This document shows positions 11,801 to 23,025 of a stretch of 64,000 bases of DNA, piece after piece. The stretch is from the NCBI RefSeq assembly GCF_963422355.1, contig NC_085092.1, positions 7,711,466 to 7,775,465 of the forward strand, in the 5' to 3' direction. Under the pieces are notes generated by a model. That model was not told where the DNA came from, made no database searches, and saw nothing but the letters and a program-made list of their open reading frames with translations. The stretch is from Corticium candelabrum (taxonomy: Eukaryota; Porifera; Homoscleromorpha; Homosclerophorida; Plakinidae). The stretch's first letter is position 1, and each line of letters begins with the position of its first letter. The translations under genes and the position numbers were made by a program.

Positions 11801-14559
11801 AACATTTTAGTTGGAGCAGATTCTCCTGCTAATGCTTATCAACTGTTTGAAAGAGCAAGACAAATATTCAAAGAAGCCACTATGAACTGACAACAATGGA
11901 CATCTAATTCACTCTAATTTTTGTCACTTATACCTGATGATCTGAAAGTAAAAGGAAGCATAGTCAAGGTTTTAGGAATAACATGGAATACCTTGAATGA
12001 TGAACTGACTATTCTCGAATCTCGAATGCTACCGTCAGACCAACACACTACCAAACGAGAAATTCTCCAGGATATTGCACGAATCTACGATCCTTTAGGA
12101 CTAATTGCACCTGTGACCTTCTATGGAAAGGTTTTCATGCAGAAACTATGGAAAGCCAATGTGTCCTGGGATGAGAAACTTTCACCTCGTCATTGTGACG
12201 AGTGGAGTCAAATTTGCAACAAATTTCAATCTCTTTCCACCTTAAAAATTCCAAGATTATCTGGAACGATTGGAAAAGACTCTCATTGTCAGGTAGTGGT
12301 ATTTAATAATGCCTCTATAAAATCTTATGCTGCAGCCGTTTATCTCCTTGTCAAGAATGGAGAGAGTATCAAAGTGAATCTTGTGTTTTCAAAAATGCGT
12401 TTGACTCCGATTCAATCAGCTGTTGCAAACGAAGAACATCAAAAGAAAGGAAAGAAACTTACGTTACCACGACTTGAGTTACTATCAACAGTGATTGGAG
12501 TCAGAGCTGGAAACTTTGTTAAAGATCAGCTGAAGCTTCAGAACTCTAAACTAATAGTATTTACTGATTCTCAGTGCGTCCTACACTTTTTGAAAACACC
12601 CAAGCCGTTATCAACCTTTGTTGGCAACAGAATCAAGGAGATACGACAAAGTAATGCTGTTTTCCGCTATGTTCCATCAAATCAAAATCCAGCAGATTTT
12701 GCAACAAGAGGTATGTCTGCTTCAGAGTTGGAGAAAATTCGATTATGGTGGCACGGACCAGAATGGCTGACACTTTCTGTTAATTCGTGGCCAAACTACA
12801 ATGTTCCAGAAGTAAGTACTCAGACGTTGGACTATCTTGAGTCAGAGACAAATAAGTCCAACAAAATTTACGTTGCTACCAACTTTACAAAGAAGTGTAA
12901 AGCTGACTTAGAATCGAATGAATGTGACAATTCACCCTTCCGAATTGATGAGAAGCGTTTTTCTTCTCTCCAGAAATTGATTCGTGTGACAAGCTACTGT
13001 GTAAGATTTATACAAAAGAGAATTTGGAGCGTTTTGAGAAAGGAGACACAAGAAACTATGTCTTCAAGATATGTACTGATCAAACAAGTGTTCAGAGAAC
13101 ATTCAAGTTACGCTACCGACCAAGTTCACAGCGTTTGTATGGCGCGTATTCTCTGGGAATATGCAGTTCAGAATAGACAACATCTCAATGTGTTGAATGA
13201 TATGAGAAAGGGGAAAAGAAACAACTTACAACGACAACTTGGACTCCAGATAGACGAATGGGGTCTGCTGAGATGTCATGGACGGTATTCAAATGCAAAT
13301 CTTTCCTTTAACGCAAAATATCCTAAACTAATTCCTCGTTTGGAATATTTTACACATTTGGTAATCAAGGACGCTCATGAACGGATGCTTCACAGTGGAG
13401 TTTATCATACATTAGCACAAGTCAGACAAGAGTACTGGATTCCCCAAGGTAAAAGAGAAACAAAAAGGGTAGTGTCACGATGTACAATATGTCGACGATA
13501 TGAGGGTCCACCATACGCTTTGCCTCCGATGCCTTCCTTGCCGCGAGATCGAGTTTCCAAGTCTGAACCTTTCAGAGTATTGGATTGGATTATCTAGGAC
13601 CCATTTTGGTAAAGGAAGGACGGGATCGTGTGAAATTCTGGGTCTGTCTATTCACTTGTCTTGCAATTCGAGCAATCCATCTCGAATGGATTAGAAATCT
13701 AACAGCAAGCCAATTTCTTTGTTGCTTTCGACGATTTGTTGCCAGGAGAGGCAAACCACGTCATATTATATCTGACAACGCCTCTCAGTTTAAACTAACT
13801 GCAAAGGTTTTGGATCGTCAGTGGCAACAGATGATTGACAGTGATGAAGTACTTTACTATTGCTCATCTGAAAATATCACCTGGAAATTTATTACGGAAG
13901 CTGCTCCTTGGCAAGGTGGATTCTATGAACGTTTAGTTGGACTAGTGAAACGAGCACTTAGAAAGTCGATAGGGAGAAAACTACTTGATTGGGACGAATT
14001 GGCAACTCTTCTTACAGAAATCGAAGCTATTATAAACACAAGACCTCTGACATACGTGTTTGAAGACTTTGAATCAGAATTTCCATTAACTCCTGCTCAC
14101 TTCTTATCTCATCACGCGCATCTCGGAGTACCTGGACCTACTACTGAAGATGTGAATGATGAGGAATACCAGCCTAATAGGGACACTTCCTATGCGTTGG
14201 AAAGAAAATGAAGACAAGACCAGAAGCGACTCGACATCTTTTGGGATCATTGGCATAAGGAGTATTTACTGAGTTTAAGGGAAACATTGCCATTAAGACA
14301 CAAAGGTGTTAGGTCTGCAATTGACTCAGTGCCTCAAGAAGGCGAGGTAGTTCTTATTAAAGAATAAGACACTCCGCGTGGTACTTGGATGATGGGAAGA
14401 ATTGAAGAGACTATTGTGGGAGGAGATAGTGGTGTTCGTTCTGCTAAAGTACGCCTTCCATCTCACAAGATTATCTCTCGACCTATCAACCTCCTATATC
14501 CATTGGAACTACCCGTGAAACACGACCATACTACCAAAAGCCGGCCCGGAGTGTCATGA
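8897..14559 (+). pseudogene. BEL/Pao gag-pol polyprotein, disrupted
   Basis: The ATG at 8897 is preferred because the longer frame starts inside the LTR. Order: gag-like region with two CCHC-type knuckles near 10160-10270 (CX2CX4HX5C); aspartic protease motif reading DSAS instead of the usual DSG; reverse transcriptase (DIEKAFLQI, then YVDN where YVDD is expected); RNase H whose first catalytic Asp reads FNNAS; H2C2 integrase finger; integrase core with DYLGPI, SDNASQF and the later Glu; and a C-terminal BEL domain. Breaks: in-frame stops at 11888, 11915, 14209 and 14365, and a one-base deletion in a T run near 13570. The three altered active-site residues indicate long inactivity of the protein, although the LTRs are only about 1 percent apart. 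Confidence 0.9.
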
Positions 14560-14868
14560 CTTTTGCGCCACAAGTCAAGAACTGCTAATGTGCCAGAAGT
14601 CAAGAACTGTTGTTCTAAATTTAGCTTGCACGTGCACACTACAGATTGACAGTTTTGACAAGTACATGTGATTTGCATGCACGTGCACATCACCTATTTA
14701 AGACAATTCGTGTTAGTAGTTAGGAGTTGAGTCATTAGATTCCGTTCAGGTCTACCTATCTATATTGCAGTAATTTCGAGACTATTAGACACTAAGCGGT
14801 CGAGTCATCAATTCTGTTTCTCTCAGAGAATTAATAGATACACCCTTTGTTCGTGTTATTTGCGGACA
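14552..14868 (+). repeat. 3' LTR of the BEL/Pao element
   Basis: 317 bp, TG...CA, four differences from the 5' LTR. The last pol stop (14557-14559) falls inside its first bases. The base after the LTR starts a copy of the spacer seen at 3954 onward. Confidence 0.93.
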
Positions 14869-15038
14869 CTGGTGTGGCACTTTAGCTTCAAGACTAGACG
14901 CATGCAGCATCTCTACAATATACATTACCGAGTTCTAGATATATATGTATATATATTTTCTTTTGTATCTATTTAAATATATTCTTATTCTATGCAAACT
15001 ACCCCAAACTACCCTACCCATCCAGTCCCTAGACATAA
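14869..15038. repeat. Duplicated 3' flank of genes 1 and 2
   Basis: Matches 3954-4119 almost base for base, including the ATATATGTATATATATTTTC stretch. The duplication continues through the retroelement remnant and the 3' half of the gene, so 14869-16450 parallels about 3954-5530. Confidence 0.85.
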
Positions 15039-15425
15039 CTACATTACAGTAACAGGAAAATTCCACAAGTCATCAAAGTCTAGGTTCAGTCTACTGTATA
15101 ATAGCTTGGCATTATACTGCCACAGTCTCACGGACAACTGTTCCATCAAATTTGAGTATGTCTGAGAGAAAGGTATGCTGTTCATTGATGAAGCTTTTGA
15201 GGCTATGGTCTTCAGCGTCTCTAGACTTGAGGGAGACCAGTGTCCTAAAGTTTCTACGATGAGCGGGTAGAAATGACCACCTGCTTGAGTAACCACCCTG
15301 TCATGCTTTTCGTCTTTTTCTATTTCACCAGCTTCTGCTGCGGCACCTGGTTTTATGGCTGCCTTGGAGACATACGATGGTTGCATATATGTACATATAA
15401 ATTTTAAGTCATCCATCATTGTCAT
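15039..15425 (-). pseudogene. Retroelement polyprotein C-terminal remnant, copy 2
   Basis: Second copy of the 128-residue frame at 4120-4506, differing at two residues by my comparison. It is there because the gene-1/gene-2 flank was duplicated, not because of a separate insertion. It lies downstream of gene 2 in the same orientation. Confidence 0.5.
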
Positions 15426-15733
15426 ATTTCAATATATATTGCAAAACTTATTGTTAGATTACCTCGTTTACACTATTTATAAAAGCACAGTAATTTGAGA
15501 GGACAAAATTCTGTAGGAATTTAATCTCTTAAAATAATGTAAAAACACGTAGACTAGCAATCAGATCACAAGACAAGCGAGTGTTGTCTAGACACTCCTA
15601 GATTGCAAAACATCCTAGACACGTACAGCACAGATAAAACAAGAAACTATTATAGTATAGATAGACTAAAGAGCAACAACAAACAGGTAAAACCAGTTTT
15701 TTCTTGAACGGCATTAAATTATAATTAGTTTGT

Positions 15734-17349
15734 TCAGCGGACGTACATAAAGCCTTGCAGTTTAGAGAAGATACCAGTGTGTCCTCCATCACCACCAGTG
15801 TAGCCGTATAAGACGCGCTTGTCGGCTAATTAATAAATTTGCAAATAAGTGAATAGAATATTTGAAACTGTAAAAGCTTACTGTGACGAGAAGATGACCA
15901 AGCAGACCCGCACTCTCTATTGTCATGAGTGTCAAATACTAGCAGCAAACAAAGTAACAGTCACTTCTTGGCAGTTTAACTGTATACATTGCAGTAGCAT
16001 ACAGTTATTATCTCTAACAGTACTACAAAGACTTACCTTTGTGATAACTGCTGGCTATTTTATATCCAACTGTTATTCCTTTGCAGTTTGACTCCCATTT
16101 GTAAGGATAACTGTGAGATGTAATTATTCGTGCGCAGCTGCAACAACAAATGGTGTATTAGTAAAACAAAGCACCAACTACATGCTTGTAAGCTTGTTAA
16201 CTTAGTTACCTCGTTCCTCCGCAATTAGATTGAAAACCTGCTGAACCATGTGGAAGCTGTAACGTACGAACAATTAATTACGTAAAAATTTGGATTAACA
16301 ATTGCAATGTTGCAATATAAACTATTTTATACTTGAAAAAACGTTGTGAATTTGTTAGGACCAACGTCAACTCTAAACGTTCCTAAACAATAAACACAGC
16401 TGATAAATACTACTATTTTATATCTTAATTAATTAACAAACCAAACCTTCATCATCAGCGAGAGCTCTTATAATACTGTCATCTAATTTCCTAGCAGGTA
16501 TCACTCCATTTGTACGATGAACCACACAAACATCTCCTCCTCTGCATCTTGTACCCACAGAACCGTCTTGAAGATGTAGACGATTTTGAGAATTAATACC
16601 AACAACTAGAGTCCAACCACCACCTAATTGTAAAGTAATGTTGATTTGTGATAAACGCTAGATAGTTGTACCTCAAATATTTACCGTAATTGGTCATGTC
16701 ACAGTAAACATGAAAAACGTCATTTCCTGTTGAAATTGGCTTTACCCAATAATAACCACTCGGAGTTTTCTTGCTTCGCCTCAATAGATCAGCACAACTT
16801 CTAGCTGGATGAGCTCTAGTTCCATCTGTTACAACAAACAAGATTTAAATAAATAACTGCTATTGTATCGTGTAAATTTTTTTACTTTGCTGTTGTAGCC
16901 ATATCATTGACTAGACTCGTACCAGACCGCGCGCTGTCGTAGCCAGCTCCCGTATGTTTATTGGTAGTGTTTTACCAGTTTATACCGGATCTGGGCACGA
17001 TTGACCGACAGCACGAGATGGACTGGTAGGAGGCTACTAGTGACGGCTCTTACATGTCACAGCGCTTGCACAAACGGGGCTGTTGTTGTCTCCCGCAAGA
17101 AGGCATCGCAGTAAACGAGTTTGGTCGTCTAGAGAAGCTTGCAGTTTCTTTATTGCACTGCTGGTGCAGCCAGTCTCATTAGAATGAGTTGTAGCTGGTA
17201 TTGCTACAAAGAGCCAACGTTGAGTAATAGTATAGATACATCCTCGAGCGGTTCTACATGATTAGCAAAAGCTTGAGTGTCTAGACAAACAATATCTCAC
17301 CCAGTAATGCGCCGGTCAGACAAAATACGCTGATGTACCAAAAAGCCAT
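15734..17349 (-). pseudogene. Array gene 2: fibrinogen-like, C-terminus disrupted
   Basis: Exons: 17301-17349, 17054-17203, 16685-16825, 16447-16623, 16333-16382, 16210-16256, 16037-16137, 15882-15938, 15734-15852. Exons 1-8 are intact and in frame with the family (leader MAFWYISVFC). The last exon has two lesions: the acceptor CTAG has become CTAT, and a serine codon six codons in has become TAA. Either way about 33 C-terminal residues including RVLYGYTG are lost, so a shortened protein of about 260 residues is the most it could make. Intron 2 (16826-17053) carries extra unrelated sequence. The TATA motif upstream is degraded (GATATCTAAGCAAC near 17428-17450). Confidence 0.72.
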
Positions 17350-17461
17350 TTCGGATTGCAGAATTACAATCTCAAGCTAATATCAGATCGTCACACAGAG
17401 AATAAATGCCGTAGTTACTGAGAGTGCGTTGCTTAGATATATGGCTTGCCATTTGTGTCAA

Positions 17462-18160
17462 AATTAGACAATAAGATGAGGCGATGAGATCATGTGATGA
17501 GACAATAAGATGAGGCGATGAGACCATGCGATGAGACCATGCAATGAGACCTCGCAATAAGGCGATGAGATGAGGCGATGAGATTATGAGACGAGGCGAT
17601 GAGACCATGACATGAGGCGATAAGACCATGAGACGAAGCGATAACACCATGAAATGAGGCAATGAGACCATGAGACGAGGCGATAAAACAATGAGATGAG
17701 GCGATGAGATCATGAGATGAGGTGATGAGGCCATGCGACGAGGCAATGAGATCATGAGACGAGGCGATGGGACCATGAGATGAGGCGATGAAACAATAAG
17801 ACGAGGCGATGGAACCATGAGATGAGGCGATGAGACCATGAGATGAGGCAATGAGACCATGAGACGAGGCGATGGGACCATGAGATGAGGCGATGAGAAC
17901 ATGAGACGAAGCGGTAACACCATGAGATGAGGCAATGAGACCATGAGACGAGACGATGAAACAATAAGACGAGGCGATGGGACCATGAGATGAGGCGATG
18001 AGACCATGAGATGAGGCGATAAGACCAGGAGACGAAACGATAACACCATGAGATGAGGCAATGAGACCATGAGACGAGGCAATGAAACAATGAGACGAGG
18101 CGATGAGATCATGAGATGAGGCGATGAGACCACGAGATGAGGCGATGAGATTCTACGATG
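17462..18160. repeat. 21-bp minisatellite, about 33 units
   Basis: Units of the form GAGATGAGGCGATGAGACCAT repeat head to tail with point variants and a few indels. Because 21 is divisible by three, the array is open on the minus strand and yields a heptapeptide-repeat frame (17372-18256, SSPHLMV-like); I regard that frame as a by-product. It lies directly upstream of gene 2. Confidence 0.93.
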
Positions 18161-18823
18161 AGACTTTAATATAAGACTGTAATATGAGCTTGCAATACGA
18201 GACTGCATCAATGACACACCGCATGCAGCTACTGTATGGAAGACTGGGGATAACATAATTATACTTTATCTACTGCAGAGAATCTGGGTTTTGAAGATTT
18301 TTACTCGTGTTCTTGTGTGATTGCATCAAGGCTGCGTTTTTGAGCGCAACAAAACCAATCGAAGTGCCTACTCTCCCACGTTTCTAAACCTAGACAACGC
18401 ATGCAGTTTAAATTCCTTGATAGAGTTACAACATGTAGTATATATCTTGTATGCGTTAGACACTCGCTGCAACTCATTCTATTTCTACAATTGTTTGGGT
18501 TGTCGATACCTAGGCACATCTAGATAGGAACTTCGTATAATTGCCTCTCGAGAAACCCCCTTACACGTGTAGAAAACTTAGGCCGTGTTCACACGTAGTT
18601 GACATTGCAATTAGCATAAGCATTACCGTAAAGTGAAACTCAATGGTAATGTGAAACCTTGTTCACTCACAAATACGCAAGTAGCAGCGTGTTCTATTTC
18701 ACATGGGCATTTCGTTTCTGCATTGCGACTACATGCACACAAGACATGGCGTTAGATTAAAAGAATCATTGCATGCATGGTGACTGACTGACTCGGTGCA
18801 TGAAACGTCCATTCAATTTTTAA
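18161..18823. other. Spacer, nothing recognised
   Basis: No gene seen. The word GGCCGTGTTCACACGTAG at 18582-18599 resembles a Harbinger-type terminus but I found no matching partner end. Confidence 0.4.
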
Positions 18824-19070
18824 AGGAGAACTCCCACGATTTTCAAGTTGGGGTCAGATACAAGTCCCTTCCATAAACCGACAATTCGAAGGGACATAGG
18901 TTTTGTGCGCGACATCTTCACGGCAGGAGAAACGTGAAGAAAGAGGCGTGTCGGGTAAGCGAGGTACATGACGTCATAGCCACACGCGCATGCCATCGGG
19001 TTAGATGCAGTTGCGGACGGATTCGAACGCATATGCGTTGTTCTTTTCTGTCTGGTGTTCGACCTCACAG

Positions 19071-19311
19071 TTTCGAGCCAGAGTACGGACCTACTCAGCG
19101 TGACATCAACACAGTTGAATACATTGACTGCCATGACGGCAGACAGATCACCGGTGAAGATCTGTCTGATGAGAACGAAAATCGAGTTGGGAACACTGCT
19201 TGGTGCAGGTGCAGCAGGTGTTCTGTAATACCTAACGTAGCCGAGTGCTTGTGCTGCCAGGAAGTGGCCGAACTAGGGTATAGGGTGGAAGCTTCAGAAT
19301 CTGATCTGTAA
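19071..19311 (+). CDS. P2RX7_C-like domain exon inside the transposon
   Basis: The frame contains FEPEY, then after about 37 residues NRVGNTAWCRCSRC and ECLCCQE, the Trp-Cys-x-Cys-x2-Cys ... Cys-x-Cys-Cys pattern of the P2X7 intracellular (ballast) domain found in many stand-alone invertebrate proteins. A pyrimidine-rich tract ending CACAG at 19070 makes a good acceptor directly before FEPEY, so this is probably an internal or last exon. The stop is at 19309. It converges with the THAP frame on the other strand. Whether it is transposon cargo or a captured host exon is open. Confidence 0.6.
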
Positions 19312-19494
19312 TTATTACGCAGCATGAGAACTTCCTTGCTGTGTGTCTCAATGAAGACGTTCTTCAAACAGCTATAGTCTTAATGACCGATTGGCGACGG
19401 GATCCCATCAGAGAGCACTAACTTCCCGGCGAGTAGCACCTAGACGAACTTGGACAGGCTTGCCTATGTAAAATTTTCACGCAGGCTGCTGCGA

Positions 19495-19758
19495 CTAACT
19501 GTGTACAGGTAATTTACTTGCTGGGTGCACGAGAGGCTGGGCAAGGGTATCAGACGTGTCATTCCAGCATGCGTTGTAGGACTCAAAGTGCTCCGAACAA
19601 ACGCGGCTGTTTTTTGAGCTAGGCGGATCCACCAGACGTAACTTTGGTAGCCATGATTCTAGCAAATCTGGCTTCTTGAGAGGAAGCCTGAAGAAGCTGA
19701 CACCTCTGGCGATGTCGCTGCTGTTGTGGCTACAGCCAAAAGCAATGCAGTGGACCAT
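19495..19758 (-). CDS. THAP-type zinc finger protein fragment
   Basis: From MVHCIAFGCSHNSS the frame shows the THAP signature: Cys-x4-Cys, then FFRLP, then W, then VCSEHFES (CxxH). It is a DNA-binding module common in P-element- and Kolobok-related transposons. About 88 residues remain; a coiled coil or transposase part is not visible downstream. An in-frame upstream ATG at 19815 would add 19 residues, but THAP domains normally start at the protein N-terminus, so 19758 is chosen. Confidence 0.72.
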   Translation of the reverse strand: MVHCIAFGCSHNSSDIARGVSFFRLPLKKPDLLESWLPKLRLVDPPSSKNSRVCSEHFESYNACWNDTSDTLAQPLVHPASKLPVHS

Positions 19759-20232
19759 TTCACGTCGAATAAGCCAAGTAGATAGCACGCCTTGTGCACG
19801 ACACGTGGAGGTCATGCACCAACTGCGTCATCAACCACGCCTACGCTAACACTCCCTCTTTTTGCGGTGCTTTTCCTACGTTACAGAAGCCATGGAGGGA
19901 ACTCAAAGTTTTTCGAGTGCAGTCAAGATAAAAAATCTTGTATCTGACCCCAACTTGAAAATCGTGGGAGTTCTCCTTTAATTTTGGTTTTTGAAATTAG
20001 ATTTTAATAAAATGGTCTGCAATAACTGCTAAATTAATTTCTTAAATAAAATAAAAATTCAAGAATTAAATATTGAATACACATCGTCAGGAACCATTTT
20101 TGTTTACAAATAAAAATTGAAAATTGATTAATATTCGGGACCACGTAAATGGCGCCTTGCGGTAATTAATAACACTTTGCTAATTCAGTTTAGTTCATTA
20201 GGGCGGTGCTGTGGTGTTGTTAACACCTACTA

Positions 20233-20782
20233 GGGGCGCGTCTCCACTAGGGCTTAAACGTGTTTACAACCTGTTTAAGTCTAATCTTGTTTAAGAATAA
20301 TCGTGTCTCCACTAGCGTTAAATATGTTTAACTCTAAACCTAAACAGCTTTTGCTAAACATGTTTCAGAGGTAGTTTAACGAAAGTGGTTTAGGTTTAAC
20401 AGTCACGTGATATAAACGCGCATTCCAAAACGGTGGATGTTAGTTCTTTCACGCTGTTCTTTCTCTTTCTTTGGAGACTATTGGAAGAAGACAGAACTAG
20501 GCAATGTCAGAGAGTGCGTAGACTGATGCAGAGTGTCAGGAAAGAGCCATTTTGGCGAAGGCAGAGACTTGTGTCTGTGATTGTTCTTCAGACGACAAGA
20601 AGACGATCTCCGACTGTCTGATGCACAGGAAACAAATTCGCGCGGTACAGCAAAGTCCCGGATAATTCTTTTAATAGCCCGGAATAAATGGACAAGTGGA
20701 GACGCTGTCTACTAAACATGTTTAGAGTTTAAACATGTTTAACGTTAAACATGTTTAAAGAGCAACAAGTGGAGACACAGCC
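20233..20782. mobile_element. Harbinger-like MITE, about 550 bp
   Basis: Ends GGGGCGCGTCTCCACT and AGTGGAGACACAGCC are imperfect inverted repeats with TA on both outer sides. Subterminal TTTAAACATGTTTA words occur in both orientations. An internal 62-residue Arg-rich frame (20433-20621) is not identified and could be a remnant of a DNA-binding region. Confidence 0.55.
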
Positions 20783-21979
20783 TAGAGTCTTGCAATCATG
20801 TTAAACCTCCAAAGTTAGGTGTCTAATTTTTATTAATTAAGTTTCTATTAATTAAGTCGGCGAGAGTATTCCTTGAATCCAATGTTCTTGGCCTGCTGTC
20901 GCAGGGACTTTCGTTGTTAAAACAACGGGTTTAGGGGTTAGACCTCCGTTCGCATTGAATCGGTGATTCATGGTACAGACAATTCTGCACATAATATACT
21001 GTAGATTATATTTCTCTAACAGAGCGCAATCTTCCTTTACAGCTGAGGCTCACGATTCTGTGGCTATATACAGTAGGAGCTATTTGTCTAATAGGGCGCT
21101 ACTTTCCTCTATAGAGCTCACCACACGATTCTGTGGCTATATACTACAGATGCTATTTGTCTAATAGGGCGCTCATCATGGTCTCTAGTATCTTCTCTAA
21201 GTCTTGGGCGTCTAGGGAGGAGGTGCGTGCCCTCGACGGGAGAAAAGCCACTAGAGACCACAAAATATTTGACTATCATTGTTTGCATGCAATCCCATGC
21301 AAGCGAGAGAGAGAGAGAGGGGGGCGTTTTTATAGATCTCCGTAATACAAAAAGCTATTTTTGAAACGATATTTAAGAACTTTTTACTCTACTGTGGTAT
21401 GCCCTGTTAGAGCCGGGTGTATTATGTAAGAATAGTAAAAATAATTTATTTTTAAGCCGGGTCATCATCTTTGATCTGACAACATGTATTTATAAAGATA
21501 AAGTAGAATCCTATTTAAATATATATTAATAGGAATTCTCTATTTCTTATATTATTTCTAATGTTTACACCTAATTTTGTTATGCTAGTCTCACACAATG
21601 AGGCCTTTTTGGTCGAGTTTCTTCCTGTTCGCAGGTGAGTATGATTTGCTGACAGTCTTGGTCATGTAGTTAGGTGGCACCGAAGTCATAAAGCTCTGGT
21701 TACCCCTAAAAACTATTCTGCAAACGGGATCCTTTTTGTCGTAAATCGAGGAAACAACGCAGCCACTCCAAACTTGTTCTGTTGTCTTCTTTTATTTTTT
21801 AGAGTCTGCAAAAAATAGTTGCAAAGCGATATGTGACATGTTTCGGTGCATTTGGCGTAGTGAAAGGCATTATGCAAAAAGCGATCACCGCGTCGCCGTA
21901 AAGAGCGCAGCCGTACAATAGCTAGAGTAAGCGTAGAGACGTTGCATTGTTATCGATGAAAATGTTGAAGCGGTCGGTA
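20783..21979. other. Spacer with a short degenerate tandem repeat
   Basis: Between about 20985 and 21175 a unit of about 85 bp (CACGATTCTGTGGCTATATA then CTAATAGGGCGCT) is repeated two to three times. A GAGAGA run lies near 21303-21320. No gene recognised. Confidence 0.45.
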
Positions 21980-22279
21980 TCAGCACGCGGCTCGGATCCC
22001 GTTTGCACGAAGGATCCAGAATAAAAGATGAACAGGGCCCCCAAAGTACCGTACTCGCTTGTCGGTACAAGAAACAAAATCGATCGCAACGTCTACCAAG
22101 TTCATGTCATCCAGTAACTCTTTGTGCACATGTAAGAGTGAACAGTTATCTAGCCTCTTCTCCGTCATAGTGGATCCTTTGTAGGTCAGTTGCCTCCTAA
22201 GAGTTGAGAAGGCTCTCTCTGAAGTTGCAGATGGTATTGTAAGGTAAAGGCGCCGCAGCTTGTGAATTTCGGTTAGCAA
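21980..22279 (-). pseudogene. hAT transposase C-terminal (dimerisation) fragment
   Basis: The frame carries LYLTIPSATSERAFSTLR, TMTEKRLDNCSLLHVHK and VRYFG, the hallmark C-terminal hAT dimerisation region found in ZMYM1-like and THAP12-like transposase proteins. Only about 95 residues remain; the catalytic part upstream is gone, replaced by the spacer block that starts near 22290. It is probably a dead fragment, since no terminal repeats were found around it. Confidence 0.75.
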
Positions 22280-22324
22280 CTTCCGCGTCAGAATAACACG
22301 CCCTCAAAATGCCCGTATGCGCGT

Positions 22325-23025
22325 GGTGTCTCCGCTCACGCGCGAATATCTCCGTATGACGTATCGGATCTCCACCGATTTCAACCGTGCCAATAGATAG
22401 TATGACTTCGTTTCTAGAGACTACATGGAAGTAGAAACCACCAACAGCATTGACTGCACGACACACTGATGGTCTAGAATTGGGTAGTTCTTACTCTGAA
22501 GGTTTCCCAAAGCTTTGACCCGTTTAGACTGATATCAATAACATTACCAGCTACGTTTACAGTTACTCTCTAGATAGCGAAATTTTTCCATGTGTTATGT
22601 ATCACCTCTAATCATATACGGATTGTTGATCCAATACAGGAAATTACCACAATATCTAGCTGACAAAAACGGTACCGTCGAGATGATGTTAGTAGCACGT
22701 TGTTGCGGCTCTCCTAGCGTTGAAGTTAGCTGGGACGGACTCTAGTGAGTCTTGCTCACCAGGTACTGCGTCAGAAAAAAGACAATAAACAGTTGCCATC
22801 ACGTGAAGACTGCATCGAGAATCATTGTGCTGTCTATCTACAAGCGTTGGTATGGCGTCTGAACTGTTGGACCGCAGACACTAAAAGGGGCAAATACGTG
22901 TAAATTTGATACACCAACATACGATTGTTATACAACACGGTAGGCGTTAGTTGTCTTTCTCGCTCACAATGTTTTGTGCAGTTTAGAAACCGACTGACAG
23001 TTTAACAACAATCAAGAGGTCGAAC
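22325..23025. repeat. Second copy of the 2160-2920 spacer block
   Basis: Aligns by eye with 2160-2920 with scattered substitutions and small indels, and is interrupted at 23025 by the foldback element. No gene recognised. Confidence 0.7.

Larger units (their letters stand above)
8550..14868 (+). mobile_element. BEL/Pao LTR retrotransposon, full-length but decayed
   Basis: A 6.3-kb element with two 317-bp LTRs that differ at four positions by my count (about 1.3 percent), a primer-binding site, gag, protease, reverse transcriptase, RNase H and integrase in BEL order. Both ends are TG...CA. Flanks do not share a target-site duplication (CAGCT before, CTGGT after). The 3' flank is the duplicated gene-1/gene-2 downstream sequence, joined exactly at the LTR end. 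The coding region has four in-frame stops and one frameshift, so the copy is not autonomous. Confidence 0.93.
18824..19977. mobile_element. Kolobok-like DNA transposon, 1154 bp
   Basis: Perfect 41-bp terminal inverted repeats (start AGGAGAACTCCCACGATTTT) flanked on both sides by TTAA. It holds a THAP-domain frame on the minus strand and a P2RX7_C-like exon on the plus strand. TTAA duplications plus an accompanying THAP protein are known for the Kolobok superfamily; piggyBac also uses TTAA. No transposase core is visible, so the copy is non-autonomous. Confidence 0.75.

Noticed and set aside
17462-18160. Possible CRISPR-like array
   Set aside because: Units are contiguous with no unique spacers, and the context is eukaryotic.
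17372-18256. 294-residue minus-strand frame of seven-residue repeats upstream of gene 2
   Set aside because: It is explained by a 21-bp minisatellite; several overlapping frames are equally open and no domain is visible.
19095-19367. 90-residue minus-strand frame in the Kolobok-like element
   Set aside because: It is the antisense shadow of the P2RX7_C-like exon, which carries the recognisable Cys pattern.
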